Assembly (NCBI GenBank): GCA_016787575.1
Contig: JAEUUO010000020.1
Location: forward strand, 124,001-188,000
Direction: 5' to 3'
Origin: Saprospiraceae bacterium
Lineage (GTDB): Bacteria > Bacteroidota > Bacteroidia > Chitinophagales > Saprospiraceae
DNA: 64,000 bases
This document shows positions 46,587 through 55,175 of this stretch, one piece after another (position 1 is the stretch's first letter; every line of letters begins with the position of its first letter). Below the pieces are notes generated by a model that had not been told where the DNA came from, made no database searches, and worked only from the letters and a program-made list of their open reading frames with translations. The position numbers were made by a program, and so were the translations under genes.

Positions 46587-47451
46587 TTATAATAAGCATT
46601 ATTCCCCTCTAAGATATCCAGGTGGAAAAGGTTGTATTTTTCCATTTGTATCAAGTATTTTTTACGACAATTCTATAATTGGAATTAATTATGCTGAACC
46701 TTATGCCGGTGGATCAGGACTTGCACTTCGGCTTCTATTTGAAGGATATGTATCTGAAATTTATATAAATGATTTTGATAAATCAATCTACTCATTTTGG
46801 TTAAGTGTACTACACAGAAATAAAGAATTGTGCGAATGGATTAAAAAAATTAATGTGAGTGTAAGAAATTGGCGAAAGTATAAGGAAATTCAAAATGATT
46901 TAACAGCTGATTATTTTGAATTAGCTAAATCTACTTTTTTTCTAAATCGCACGAATGTTTCTGGAGTAATTAAAGGTGGCCTTATTGGTGGATTAACACA
47001 ACAAGGAAAATATAAAATGGACGCGCGGTTTAATAAAGAGGATTTAATCAATCGTATTAAAAATATAGAAAAACTAAAGCATCGTATTCATATTTCAAAC
47101 CTTGATGGTATCGCTTTTATTAAAAATCTTAATAAGAAAAAGGAAGATATATTTATCTACTTAGATCCTCCATACTTACAAAAAGGAGCTGATCTATACA
47201 TGAACTATTATGTTAAAAAGGATCACGAAAAATTAGCTAAACATGTCAAAAAAATGAAAAATCGGTGGATGGTCTCATATGACAATCATAAATTCATATT
47301 AGATTTATATAACCAAAATGAAAAGGTTCTTTATAAATTATCCCAATGCGCATCTAACAGAATTGGAGATGAAATATTGATTTTTTCCCAACAGATAGAA
47401 TATTTTAAATCCACTAAATCACTTCAATCCCCAATAATTCTTACAGCCTAG
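46570..47451 (+). CDS. Dam-type DNA adenine methyltransferase (D12 class)
   Basis: 293 residues. SAM-binding N-terminal motif SPLRYPGGKG (12-21), motif I AEPYAGGSGLALRL (42-55) and the catalytic DPPY (Asp199-Tyr202 in IYLDPPYLQKG) define an N6-adenine methyltransferase of the Dam/DpnM class. Target site unknown. It is coupled to the ParB-like gene and not to a recognisable restriction enzyme. It may protect host DNA from the partner or regulate the island. Confidence 0.93.
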   Translation: MERKINYNKHYSPLRYPGGKGCIFPFVSSIFYDNSIIGINYAEPYAGGSGLALRLLFEGYVSEIYINDFDKSIYSFWLSVLHRNKELCEWIKKINVSVRNWRKYKEIQNDLTADYFELAKSTFFLNRTNVSGVIKGGLIGGLTQQGKYKMDARFNKEDLINRIKNIEKLKHRIHISNLDGIAFIKNLNKKKEDIFIYLDPPYLQKGADLYMNYYVKKDHEKLAKHVKKMKNRWMVSYDNHKFILDLYNQNEKVLYKLSQCASNRIGDEILIFSQQIEYFKSTKSLQSPIILTA

Positions 47452-47631
47452 AAAAAGGGCTTGCTGCCAACAACGCATAGACTCTACACCGCCAAGCATC
47501 AAAAATCATTCTCTTTTTATATCTGCAATAATTATCAACTCATTTTAAGACCAACATACACTATCTTGTTAATTCACCGTTGTTGAACAAATCCCAGAAT
47601 TGACTTTATTTGTTCAATTAAATCAGACCTT

Positions 47632-48123
47632 ATGAAAGTGATTCATGTTATTGTTTTGACCTTCGTTGTAATTATTATTGGTTGTAAAGAAAATGATAAA
47701 GGAAAAGCTATGACAATTCTGGAAGCTGAAGGTAGAGGAATCATGTTTGATAGCTTAAGCTTAGTATATAAAAGTGCTGTAAGTATTGATACTGTGAACT
47801 CAGTTTTTAAAAATGAAACTGATAAGGAAAAAGCAATCATTGCATATCAGAATTTATTGGTTGACTTTGGTAAATTCTTAAAGAAGAATAACTTCAAATG
47901 GCCATTTGCAACAACGTGTTTTCAAAAAGTATTTTTCCGTGAAGATGGTAACATTGATTATTTCCTTTTCAATTTTCTTGGAGAGCCTCCATATGAAGTA
48001 TCTGCAGATCAGGAAACCAGGTTCAAAGAACTAATGAACGAATTTATTAAAAGCTATAAATATTCCATAACTGCTAATATGAAATTTGCACAATGTGGCA
48101 CTGTGGTTTATGGTATGAAATAA
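47632..48123 (+). CDS. Small predicted lipoprotein of unknown function
   Basis: 163 residues with a lipoprotein signal (MKVIHVIVLTFVVIIIGCKE, Cys18). The mature part is soluble with scattered aromatic residues; no family recognised. It is separated from cassette-like unit B by 160 bases in which an ACCGTT word (47576) may mark another boundary. Probably outer- or inner-membrane anchored. Confidence 0.65.
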   Translation: MKVIHVIVLTFVVIIIGCKENDKGKAMTILEAEGRGIMFDSLSLVYKSAVSIDTVNSVFKNETDKEKAIIAYQNLLVDFGKFLKKNNFKWPFATTCFQKVFFREDGNIDYFLFNFLGEPPYEVSADQETRFKELMNEFIKSYKYSITANMKFAQCGTVVYGMK

Positions 48124-48261
48124 GTCATTTAATTCAGGTTGGAACCTTGAGTTGATGATATCAACACTAATCCTTTACTTGTTACGCAAAAGGCAATACC
48201 TGGCAACCTAATCCAAAATGCTAATAAACAATATATACCTTTAATACTCTTGTAAGGAAAT

Positions 48262-48314
48262 AGACCACCGCAGCGCAACCCATTTACATATACCCTATTG
48301 CGCTCTTGCGGTCT
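48262..48314. terminator. GCGCAA-type hairpin 2 (bidirectional)
   Basis: Arms AGACCACCGCAGCGCAA and TTGCGCTCTTGCGGTCT pair at both ends with an internal loop. It sits between convergent genes ending at 48123 and 48323. Confidence 0.65.
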
Positions 48315-48322
48315 GCGCTAAC

Positions 48323-48841
48323 CTATAAAACACCCATATCGGCCATAGAACAATACCCATCACCAATAATCAAATGGTCCAATACATCTATATCAAAAAA
48401 CCTAGCAGCTTCTTTGATTCTCTTAGTAAGCTCAATAACCGGTTTACTTGGTTTAGTACTTCCACTTGGATGATTATGAGTTAGGATAATATTACAAGCA
48501 TTTACCTTTAGAGCAATAGCCAGGATCTGTTTAACACTAACTACAGTACTAGTATCTGATCCTATTGAGTGTTCATGATAGCCAATGACCCTACTAGCCC
48601 TATTGAGATATAGGACCATGAAAATCTCTTTGTATTGAAGTATATCTTCACTGTAGAGAGGTTTTATTACTTCAAAAGCATCCTGGCTGGATTTTATCTG
48701 AGGTCTATCAGCCTTCTTAGGATGGTAACTGACTTGAATTTCTGAAATGGTGTCCATTGGTGTTTGTTTAGGATATTCAGGAATATGGATAAGATAATGG
48801 TATAGAGAATCACCCCGATAAAGGGTAAATATATCATTCAT
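48323..48841 (-). CDS. RadC-like JAB-domain protein with altered metal motif
   Basis: 172 residues; MPN/JAB fold of the mobile-element RadC group. The metal histidines are present in ILTHNHPSGS (His122, His124), but the usual SxxD that follows reads SKPV, so the aspartate is Val135. The LDHLIIGDG segment (Asp155) is normal. RadC N-terminal helix-hairpin-helix is missing, as in most element-borne copies. Enzyme activity is therefore doubtful. RadC-like proteins are frequent next to anti-restriction genes on islands. Confidence 0.85.
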   Translation of the reverse strand: MNDIFTLYRGDSLYHYLIHIPEYPKQTPMDTISEIQVSYHPKKADRPQIKSSQDAFEVIKPLYSEDILQYKEIFMVLYLNRASRVIGYHEHSIGSDTSTVVSVKQILAIALKVNACNIILTHNHPSGSTKPSKPVIELTKRIKEAARFFDIDVLDHLIIGDGYCSMADMGVL

Positions 48842-48844
48842 TCA

Positions 48845-48978
48845 TTAGGACTTGACAATAGTCAACCTGAATCACCCAGGTCAGGTCCTAATAAAACAGA
48901 TAAATAACAGGAATTTGTCCTCACCTTCACATTATGTTTAGGGAATTAATTTTGAAAGTGAGGACAATTTTATCTGTT
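48845..48978. promoter_or_regulatory. Two nested inverted repeats upstream of radC-like gene
   Basis: TTAGGACTTGAC (48845) pairs with GTCAGGTCCTAA (48880), 11 of 12. Then AACAGATAAA plus TTGTCCTCACCTT (48895, 48915) pairs with AAAGTGAGGACAA plus TTTATCTGTT (48955, 48969), 22 of 23, forming a long hairpin with one bulge. They start 4 bases from the radC-like start codon. The remaining bases up to 49346 show no gene. Confidence 0.7.
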
Positions 48979-49346
48979 GAATAATGGATTACAGTAATTC
49001 AATAAGCCTCTACGGGTGTTCAATAATATTTGAGCTGCTCTAGGAATATTTAGGTTTGGTTTAAATTCCTGTTTCAAAGTAAAATAGCTATATTTGGATG
49101 GAAATCACAATTCTGATAATAGAATAAATTTAATGAATTTTCTGACTTTTTTCTAAAGAATTGCGGGGGAGCAAGAAAATGCAGCTGGTGTGCCTTTGGT
49201 TAGGAGAGAACTTAATGTTTTGAATTAAAAGGCATTTCATAATTTTAAAAAAAGGCACAAAATTTAGTATTAAATCGTTAAACTGGGGTGTGAATGAATG
49301 ATAAGGTGGTTTATTAGGTTTCTCTAATAATTTAAATTTACAAGTC

Positions 49347-52300
49347 ATGAATACGAATCTACTTTTCCTTCTTTTCTCAGGTGTCTTTTATATGTCCTCA
49401 TCTGCTCAAATCCCTTGGGAACTAACTAATGGTCCTGAAGGAGGAGCACTTTCTCCAATCTATTATAATGACAACTTTACATTTTTAGGAGATAGATATA
49501 AATTTTATAGAACTTCTGATGGAGTTAATTGGGAACAGCTTCCTTATGGAAATATTTGGCCTATGGCAATGGACAATATCAAAATAGCTGCATTGCAAGG
49601 ATACAATTATAAGACTAATCCACCCAGTACTGTGAAATTTATTGTAAGTTATGATAATGGACTGACTTGGAAAGAAGGCAAGCTTCCTCCAAAACCTGGA
49701 ATTGGTTTTTCAAGTTTGGCGGTTTGTAGTCATGGAATTTATGTGCCTGGTGGTGTGGAGGATATCATTTATAAATCCATTGATGATGGATTGACTTGGA
49801 CTACCATAAAAGCTCCGGACAAATATTGCTATGAATTATATGTATTTGAAGACCGTCTCTATGCATTATTAAGTAGTAAATTTTATCGTTTGGATTTAAA
49901 TGGTGTGGATTGGGAATTAGTTTCACCAGATTTTGGAAAAGGTAATTATCCTAATGGAATCTACATCTCTGATCAAAATAGAATTTATTCCACTGAAAAT
50001 ACTATAGTAACTTCAATTGACGATGGATTAAACTGGAAAACCACTAACATCAGTTTTAATAACCTTAATACTTCTTTTATACCCCTTGGTAATCGAATCT
50101 ATAAACTTGGGAGCAATCCAGGACTCTTATACACTGAAGATTCAGGACTAACCTGGCATGAGATAAACATTGAACCATCTAATTCTCTTATATACTTATC
50201 AAAAGCGGGTGGAAAATTATTAGGAACTTCATATAATAAAGGGGTTTTAACTTTTGATGAATCCATCAATAATTTCATCTCCGAAAGCAAAGGTTTATAT
50301 TCAGCTGCAGTATATTACCTGGAATGTAATAAAGATTTACTCTGGGCTGCTTGCGGCAATGGAGTATTTGCATATGATTTAAAAACCTTCAAATGGCTAG
50401 ATTACACAAAACTGCCCTTGTCAAAATTGCAATACTTGCAGGTAACTATGAATGCTTCAGGATATGTTGCTTGTTGTGAATGGAGTGATTACAAATTTTA
50501 TCTTTCTAAAGATAAAGGATTAACATGGGATACCATTAAGACTTTGGATAGGATTGGGCAAATACATTGGTTGAATGACGTGTTGATTGTTAATGGAGAA
50601 GATTTCACTGACATGCGATCAGAAGATTTAGGTAAAACCTGGATGAGTGATCAATATCCTGAGGACATTGTAGCTTTTAAGGGAAAATTTATAGGGCTTG
50701 AAAGAGGTAGAAAATATTTAAAAACGAGTACTGATTTAGGAAAAAGTTGGCAAATTCTCAATGACCAGGGATCTCATTTATATAATTTATTAGGTACAGA
50801 AGATAGGTTATTTTTAATTACTTTAGATAATCAGCAACAAACTTCACTCTATTATTCTGATAATGGTGAGAATTGGGTATATGCTAATGATGGATTACCT
50901 AATATAAGTCTTGATTTTTCAGGTTTGATTGTAAGCAGTGCGGCAGCCTGGAAAAGAGAAGACAAATATTTTTTGTATGAGCCTAGCATAGGATTGTTTG
51001 TCACTTTGGATTCATGTAAAACATGGCTTCCTATTGAAAAAGGATATTATTCAAGTTTTGTAATGAGTGATACCAATTGCTACTCTGGTGGATTTGGAGG
51101 AGGTGTATTAAAATCAGGCATACCACATAATTATCAAACTGTATCCAAAGGCATTGTTTTTAGAGATGATAATAACAATGGCATCCAGGATAATAATGAA
51201 TTGGCTCTTGCAAAAATAAAAGTTGGACAAATAGAAACAGGTTCCTGGTATCCGTATTGGTCTACCAATACAAATTCAGCAGGTCAATATACTATTGGTA
51301 ATACCAGTGGGAACGATGATACTCTGAGAGTGGAATTGAATACTAAGTATTCTTTTCAAAGCAACCCAGCTTATCACCTTTCAAATGGGAATAAATTTGA
51401 TCTGAATTTCGGTATTCATTTTGATATTGATGTTTCAGATGCCTCCATTTCAGGAGCTTTTGCAGGTCATCCAAGACCAGGGTTTGATCTCAATACTTAT
51501 GTCAATTTTCAAAATGAAGGCAATCTTCCTCAAGATGGAGTTCTCAGTTTAAAACTTGATTCAAAATTTCATTTCATTTCAGCCAACCCCTCTCCTGACG
51601 TAATAATTGGAAAAGATAGCCTGGTATGGAATTTTAAGCAATTATCGTTACTTGAACGCAGACAAGTTAATTTATTGGGTCAAATTGAACCAACAGCACA
51701 AATAGGTAGCTTGGTAAGCATACGTGGACATATAAAAACAAATTCAATTGATAATAACTCAAGAAATAATAACTTTGAATTAGATGATTCTGTAGTTGGA
51801 TCCTATGATCCAAATGATAAAGAAGTAGAACCTGCTAATGGATTGACAGCAGATGAAATTTTAGAAGGGAAAGAGTTAGTTTATACTATCAGATTCCAGA
51901 ATACGGGAAATTTTCAAGCTGATAAAGTTAGGATAACAGATCACCTTGATTCTGCATTCAATCTAAAAAGCCTAAGGTACATATCATCCAGTCATACGGT
52001 TTCTGGTTTTAAATTATTACCGGGTGGTTTATTGGAAATAACATTTGACTCTATTGCACTGCCCGATAAAATTAGCAATGAAGCAGGAAGTCAAGGATTT
52101 GTAAAATTTGCAATTCAATGGAATAAAGCATTTAATACCCAATACAAAATAAAAAATACAGCCAATATTTATTTTGATTACAATCCACCGATTCAAACAA
52201 ATGTGACTCAATCTGGAGTATTAGTAAGCACAGATAACGAAAATGATCAGAATAAATATCATTTTACAACAGATTTAATCCTTGTTCCAAACCCTGCTAA

Positions 52301-52511
52301 TGATATTGTTCAAATCATACCTAAAGAAAATATAAATGGCCCTATAGAAATTTCTATTTTTGATTTGGAAGGAAAAGAATGTTATCACAAACGGATTCTT
52401 AGTTCTTCCAAATTACTTAGTATTGACACCCATGAATTTGCAAGCGGGGTTTACTTGATTTCCTTGAAATCAGATAAAACATATTTTGCAAAAATAGTAA
52501 TTGAGAGATAG
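49347..52511 (+). CDS. Very large secreted T9SS protein carried by the island
   Basis: 1054 residues. Signal peptide 1-21 (SSSAQ). The first 580 residues are BNR/Asp-box propeller repeats (YRTSDGVNWEQL, YKSIDDGLTWTTI, YSDNGENWVYAN and others). About 600-660 is an SdrD/Cna-B-like calcium-site domain starting FRDDNNNGIQDNNELA. About 810-950 is the same SYDPNDK module as in the core protein at 18105, ending NTANIYFDYNPPIQTN. The C terminus is a T9SS type A domain (LVPNPANDIVQIIP, then SGVYLISLKS). A surface cargo protein; T9SS must be supplied by the host. Confidence 0.87.
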   Translation: MNTNLLFLLFSGVFYMSSSAQIPWELTNGPEGGALSPIYYNDNFTFLGDRYKFYRTSDGVNWEQLPYGNIWPMAMDNIKIAALQGYNYKTNPPSTVKFIVSYDNGLTWKEGKLPPKPGIGFSSLAVCSHGIYVPGGVEDIIYKSIDDGLTWTTIKAPDKYCYELYVFEDRLYALLSSKFYRLDLNGVDWELVSPDFGKGNYPNGIYISDQNRIYSTENTIVTSIDDGLNWKTTNISFNNLNTSFIPLGNRIYKLGSNPGLLYTEDSGLTWHEINIEPSNSLIYLSKAGGKLLGTSYNKGVLTFDESINNFISESKGLYSAAVYYLECNKDLLWAACGNGVFAYDLKTFKWLDYTKLPLSKLQYLQVTMNASGYVACCEWSDYKFYLSKDKGLTWDTIKTLDRIGQIHWLNDVLIVNGEDFTDMRSEDLGKTWMSDQYPEDIVAFKGKFIGLERGRKYLKTSTDLGKSWQILNDQGSHLYNLLGTEDRLFLITLDNQQQTSLYYSDNGENWVYANDGLPNISLDFSGLIVSSAAAWKREDKYFLYEPSIGLFVTLDSCKTWLPIEKGYYSSFVMSDTNCYSGGFGGGVLKSGIPHNYQTVSKGIVFRDDNNNGIQDNNELALAKIKVGQIETGSWYPYWSTNTNSAGQYTIGNTSGNDDTLRVELNTKYSFQSNPAYHLSNGNKFDLNFGIHFDIDVSDASISGAFAGHPRPGFDLNTYVNFQNEGNLPQDGVLSLKLDSKFHFISANPSPDVIIGKDSLVWNFKQLSLLERRQVNLLGQIEPTAQIGSLVSIRGHIKTNSIDNNSRNNNFELDDSVVGSYDPNDKEVEPANGLTADEILEGKELVYTIRFQNTGNFQADKVRITDHLDSAFNLKSLRYISSSHTVSGFKLLPGGLLEITFDSIALPDKISNEAGSQGFVKFAIQWNKAFNTQYKIKNTANIYFDYNPPIQTNVTQSGVLVSTDNENDQNKYHFTTDLILVPNPANDIVQIIPKENINGPIEISIFDLEGKECYHKRILSSSKLLSIDTHEFASGVYLISLKSDKTYFAKIVIER

Positions 52512-52540
52512 GCAAAAAAATAGCTCCTTTAAAATTTAGG

Positions 52541-52568
52541 ATCATCTTGTTTGCAGGATGGTTTTTTT
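52541..52568 (+). terminator. Rho-independent terminator
   Basis: Nine-pair stem (ATCATCTTG with CAGGATGGT, two G-U pairs), loop TTTG, then seven T. It ends the T9SS cargo gene. Confidence 0.8.
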
Positions 52569-52701
52569 GTGCAGATAAGATCGCAATTAACCATTTACTA
52601 CATTACCATCCAATATTAGGGAATCAAATCTCAATCTGGTGACAAATATTCCATTTTTGCATTGTTACCTATATACCCAAAATGCAAAATTGGAATGCCC
52701 A

Positions 52702-52753
52702 GCGCAAGAGCGCAAGGCGCAAATACCATATATAGATAATTGCGCTTGCGGTC
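52702..52753. terminator. GCGCAA-type hairpin 3 (bidirectional)
   Basis: CGCAAGGCGCAA and TTGCGCTTGCGGTC pair with small gaps. It lies 6 bases past the stop of the minus-strand DUF3871 gene. Confidence 0.65.
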
Positions 52754-52758
52754 ATGTA

Positions 52759-53670
52759 CTATAAAAACCAACTCTGATTACTCTCTAAACCATGTATAAG
52801 CTCATTACTGATCTGCTGTGCATTTACTCCTCTATCTAAAAACCCATCTATATATGAACTCTTATTAGCCTCTGTCAGTAAGTTATATAGACTCCAAAGA
52901 CTTATATTCCCTTGATTCTGGGAGAATGTAGAATCCGAGTAATATCCTTTTACAACATTAGAAATCTGGGAATCTGTAATAGATAACTCAGGAATGCCTT
53001 GTTTATCAGGTAAATGATTATACATCCTGCATCTACCTATAAAATGAGCAAATTGATCTTCTGAGAGTCTGTACCCTTCTAAAGATTTTAACCAGTTAAT
53101 TTGCTTTTCTGGGTTGAAAGTCTCTGTAAGCAGCTTTATTTGGTGTTCTATGAGGTTTACAGAATTGGTCCTAAAATCTAGGACCACTCCATCTGTAGAT
53201 ACACAAAGATTTGAACAAATCCAAACCTGGAATCCTATAAAGAATTTAAAATGTTGTTGGCTTCTGTGATCTTTTCCAAGATTATCCCATGAGTAAGATT
53301 TTATGCCACCAAAGACCAAACTTAATTCCTGGTTATTTACGGTGCTTCTTATTTCTGGTATTTGAAAAAGGTACATCATTCTTTCATAATACAGGGTTTT
53401 TTCATGATCCAGTAAATCCAGAGCTTTTTTATCTCTTGCAGAAGGAATTCTTCCCATTATAGGATGGGAAACCCTGATTTGAGGATCATTGTATTTGAAT
53501 CCCAGCAGGTTCATTACTTTAGCTGTGGAGTCAATTAATTGATATTGTGAAATCAAAGGCGTGTTATCTTTAGAAAAGACAGGAATAATGTGATCGTCTT
53601 TTAATTTATCTATACAGATAGACTCTGTATTAGCAATAATAAAAGGTTTTTCAATGGTTTCCATTTTCAT
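52759..53670 (-). CDS. DUF3871-family protein
   Basis: 303 residues. Resembles DUF3871, a family largely confined to Bacteroidota mobile elements: TPLISQYQLIDSTAKVMN, RVSHPIMGRIPSARDKKALD, KTLYYERMMYLFQIPEIRS and FKFFIGFQVWICSNLCVSTD. Function unknown. The start overlaps the end of the Sak4-like gene by 20 bases, so it belongs to the same three-gene unit and may handle single-stranded or element DNA. Confidence 0.82.
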   Translation of the reverse strand: MKMETIEKPFIIANTESICIDKLKDDHIIPVFSKDNTPLISQYQLIDSTAKVMNLLGFKYNDPQIRVSHPIMGRIPSARDKKALDLLDHEKTLYYERMMYLFQIPEIRSTVNNQELSLVFGGIKSYSWDNLGKDHRSQQHFKFFIGFQVWICSNLCVSTDGVVLDFRTNSVNLIEHQIKLLTETFNPEKQINWLKSLEGYRLSEDQFAHFIGRCRMYNHLPDKQGIPELSITDSQISNVVKGYYSDSTFSQNQGNISLWSLYNLLTEANKSSYIDGFLDRGVNAQQISNELIHGLESNQSWFL

Positions 53671-54463
53671 TAATTTTTAAGCTTGAAATAATTTTTTTAC
53701 GTTCAATAAAATGTCCTAGTAATTCAGGGTCCTTGGCCTCTCTGTATATCTGTCCAAGTTGTTCAATATCTGTAGCTGATTGGATTCTTGAGAGTAAACC
53801 CTCATTGCACCAATCTTTTATCTGTATCCCTGTAGTTTCAGAAATGATAAATTCAGATTGATCTAAAAACAAGCCTGTTCTATCTTTACTGCAATGTGCC
53901 AAGTGATTGACGTTTAAGTCAAATACTAAGGTGAATTCATAATCAACACCATCTCTTTGCACTGCTTTTAAACCTACTTTTTCTGGAACCAGTTTGCCAT
54001 TTTTGTCATTTAGAACATAATCTTGCTTTACTCTCAATGTGGTTATAATATGAGCATTGGTACTTAGAATTTTAGCAAACAAAGCATTATGCCTAGGAGT
54101 GACTTTGGCCCAATTTGAAAAGGAGTTTCCAGCTAATCTTGCGTGAAAATCAATGAGATATTGCCAGCTATGAGAAATGGAATCAAGAATAATTACTTCC
54201 ATATTCTGTGTTTCAGCTAGCTCTAGAGCTTGTATATACTTTTCTGGGGTGTATGGATCTTGAATAGCTATAGTATTATATGGACCAAGATGAGCATACA
54301 GATCTGCTGACCCATTTTCTGTATCAATGATACATACTTTTGAAAAGTCGCCAATCAATCCTTTTGCCATAAGTAAGGAGGAATATGTTTTACCAGAACC
54401 AGATGGTCCTTGGAGGGCTAGTTTAATTTTAGCCTGTTTTCTTTGTGCTTTACGAATATTCAT
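53651..54463 (-). CDS. Sak4-like RecA-fold ATPase (phage-type recombination)
   Basis: 270 residues from the ATG at 54463; a longer frame runs to 54565 but its extra part has no conserved sequence. P-loop GPSGSGKTYSSLLMAKGL (Lys25), IIDTENGSADLYA, Walker B EVIILDSISHSW and the sensor-like HIITTLRVKQDYV match phage AAA_24/Sak4 proteins, single-strand annealing or RecA-like recombinases. Upstream gene may be its single-strand DNA partner. Confidence 0.83.
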   Translation of the reverse strand: MNIRKAQRKQAKIKLALQGPSGSGKTYSSLLMAKGLIGDFSKVCIIDTENGSADLYAHLGPYNTIAIQDPYTPEKYIQALELAETQNMEVIILDSISHSWQYLIDFHARLAGNSFSNWAKVTPRHNALFAKILSTNAHIITTLRVKQDYVLNDKNGKLVPEKVGLKAVQRDGVDYEFTLVFDLNVNHLAHCSKDRTGLFLDQSEFIISETTGIQIKDWCNEGLLSRIQSATDIEQLGQIYREAKDPELLGHFIERKKIISSLKINENGNH

Positions 54464-54565
54464 GTTTAATAATTTTATACACTTGTTTAATAATAAAATA
54501 CGCTCATTCAATAAAATGGAAAAGGTGTACACACATGGCATACACCTTTCCATAAATGGCAACAA

Positions 54566-54922
54566 TTAAGCTTCTACTAAGCTGCCATTTTTACTAAAAG
54601 TAATCTCATGGTGTTGCGTTTTAACTTCATCTGGAACATATGTCCATCTGTAGTTCATTTCCACAATTTCCGCTGTTTCTGGAACAACAAATTCATAAGG
54701 ATCACAAGCTTCCTTTTGGATTCTTCCAGAGATTTGCTTGCCAACCATAGCTGCTGCTTGTTGTTCATTAAAAGTTGAGGAAATTGTACACTTCTTAGTT
54801 GTTGCATAGAAGTTTCCAGTGTTCTTGGATTTTACCAATTCCAAATCACCTTGAAGGATCAAGACAATAAAGTCCTCTCCAACTTGATTTTGCTTTACAG
54901 CATAACCACTAACTGTTACCAT
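54566..54922 (-). CDS. Small conserved island protein, possible ssDNA-binding partner
   Basis: 118 residues of mainly beta structure, starting MVTVSGYAVKQNQVGEDFIV. It contains GNFYATTKKCTISSTFNEQQ and ends MNYRWTYVPDEVKTQHHEI. Size and beta pattern could fit an OB-fold single-strand DNA-binding protein, which often precedes Sak4-type genes, but I see no classical SSB signature or acidic tail tip. First gene of the minus-strand operon. Confidence 0.65.
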   Translation of the reverse strand: MVTVSGYAVKQNQVGEDFIVLILQGDLELVKSKNTGNFYATTKKCTISSTFNEQQAAAMVGKQISGRIQKEACDPYEFVVPETAEIVEMNYRWTYVPDEVKTQHHEITFSKNGSLVEA

Positions 54923-54963
54923 TTTAAAAGATTTAAAAAAATTAATAATCCCTTTTCAGGGGG

Positions 54964-55091
54964 AGGGATACTTTCCCTGCCAGATATTAGAGGGGGTGTA
55001 GGGTTGCCGGGTACTTACCCGGGGGGTGTTTTTTGAAATTGAATTTTTTTCAAATTATTCAATCAACCCCAATATATATAATAGTGGGGTG
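54964..55091. promoter_or_regulatory. GC-rich patch with three small dyads
   Basis: AGGGA/TCCCT (54964-54978, loop TACTT), CCGGGTA/TACCCGG (55007-55022, loop CT) and ACCCCA/TGGGGT (55064-55091) lie in the divergent region between the minus-strand operon and the YegP-like gene. The G/C-rich composition contrasts with surrounding AT-rich DNA. Possible operator or regulatory RNA. Confidence 0.45.
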
Positions 55092-55148
55092 GACTAACCT
55101 GGATTGTTATTTATATACATTATGTTAGTAATATTTTGAAGTAGGAAT

Positions 55149-55156
55149 TATATTTG
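55149..55156 (+). promoter_or_regulatory. Possible -7 box (TATATTTG) before YegP-like gene
   Basis: Fits TAnnTTTG 19 bases before the start codon; the -33 partner is unclear. Confidence 0.3.
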
Positions 55157-55175
55157 ATATTCTAAAACCAACGGT

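Larger units (their letters stand above)
45293..47471 (+). mobile_element. Integron-cassette-like unit B (ParB-like + adenine methyltransferase)
   Basis: Start GTTGGCAGCAA (45293-45303) and end TTGCTGCCAAC (47461-47471) are perfect reverse complements over 11 bases. Two overlapping genes fill the unit in one direction. Confidence 0.6.

Noticed and set aside
47461..47600. A third complete cassette-like unit starting near 47578
   Set aside because: An ACCGTT boundary word is present, but no matching complementary end follows the lipoprotein gene.
48262..48314. Retron or group II intron RNA
   Set aside because: No reverse transcriptase gene is present on the island; the hairpin fits a terminator better.
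54851..55036. Small forward gene over the start of the minus-strand operon
   Set aside because: It overlaps a conserved minus-strand gene and a GC-rich palindromic stretch, with no recognisable protein pattern.
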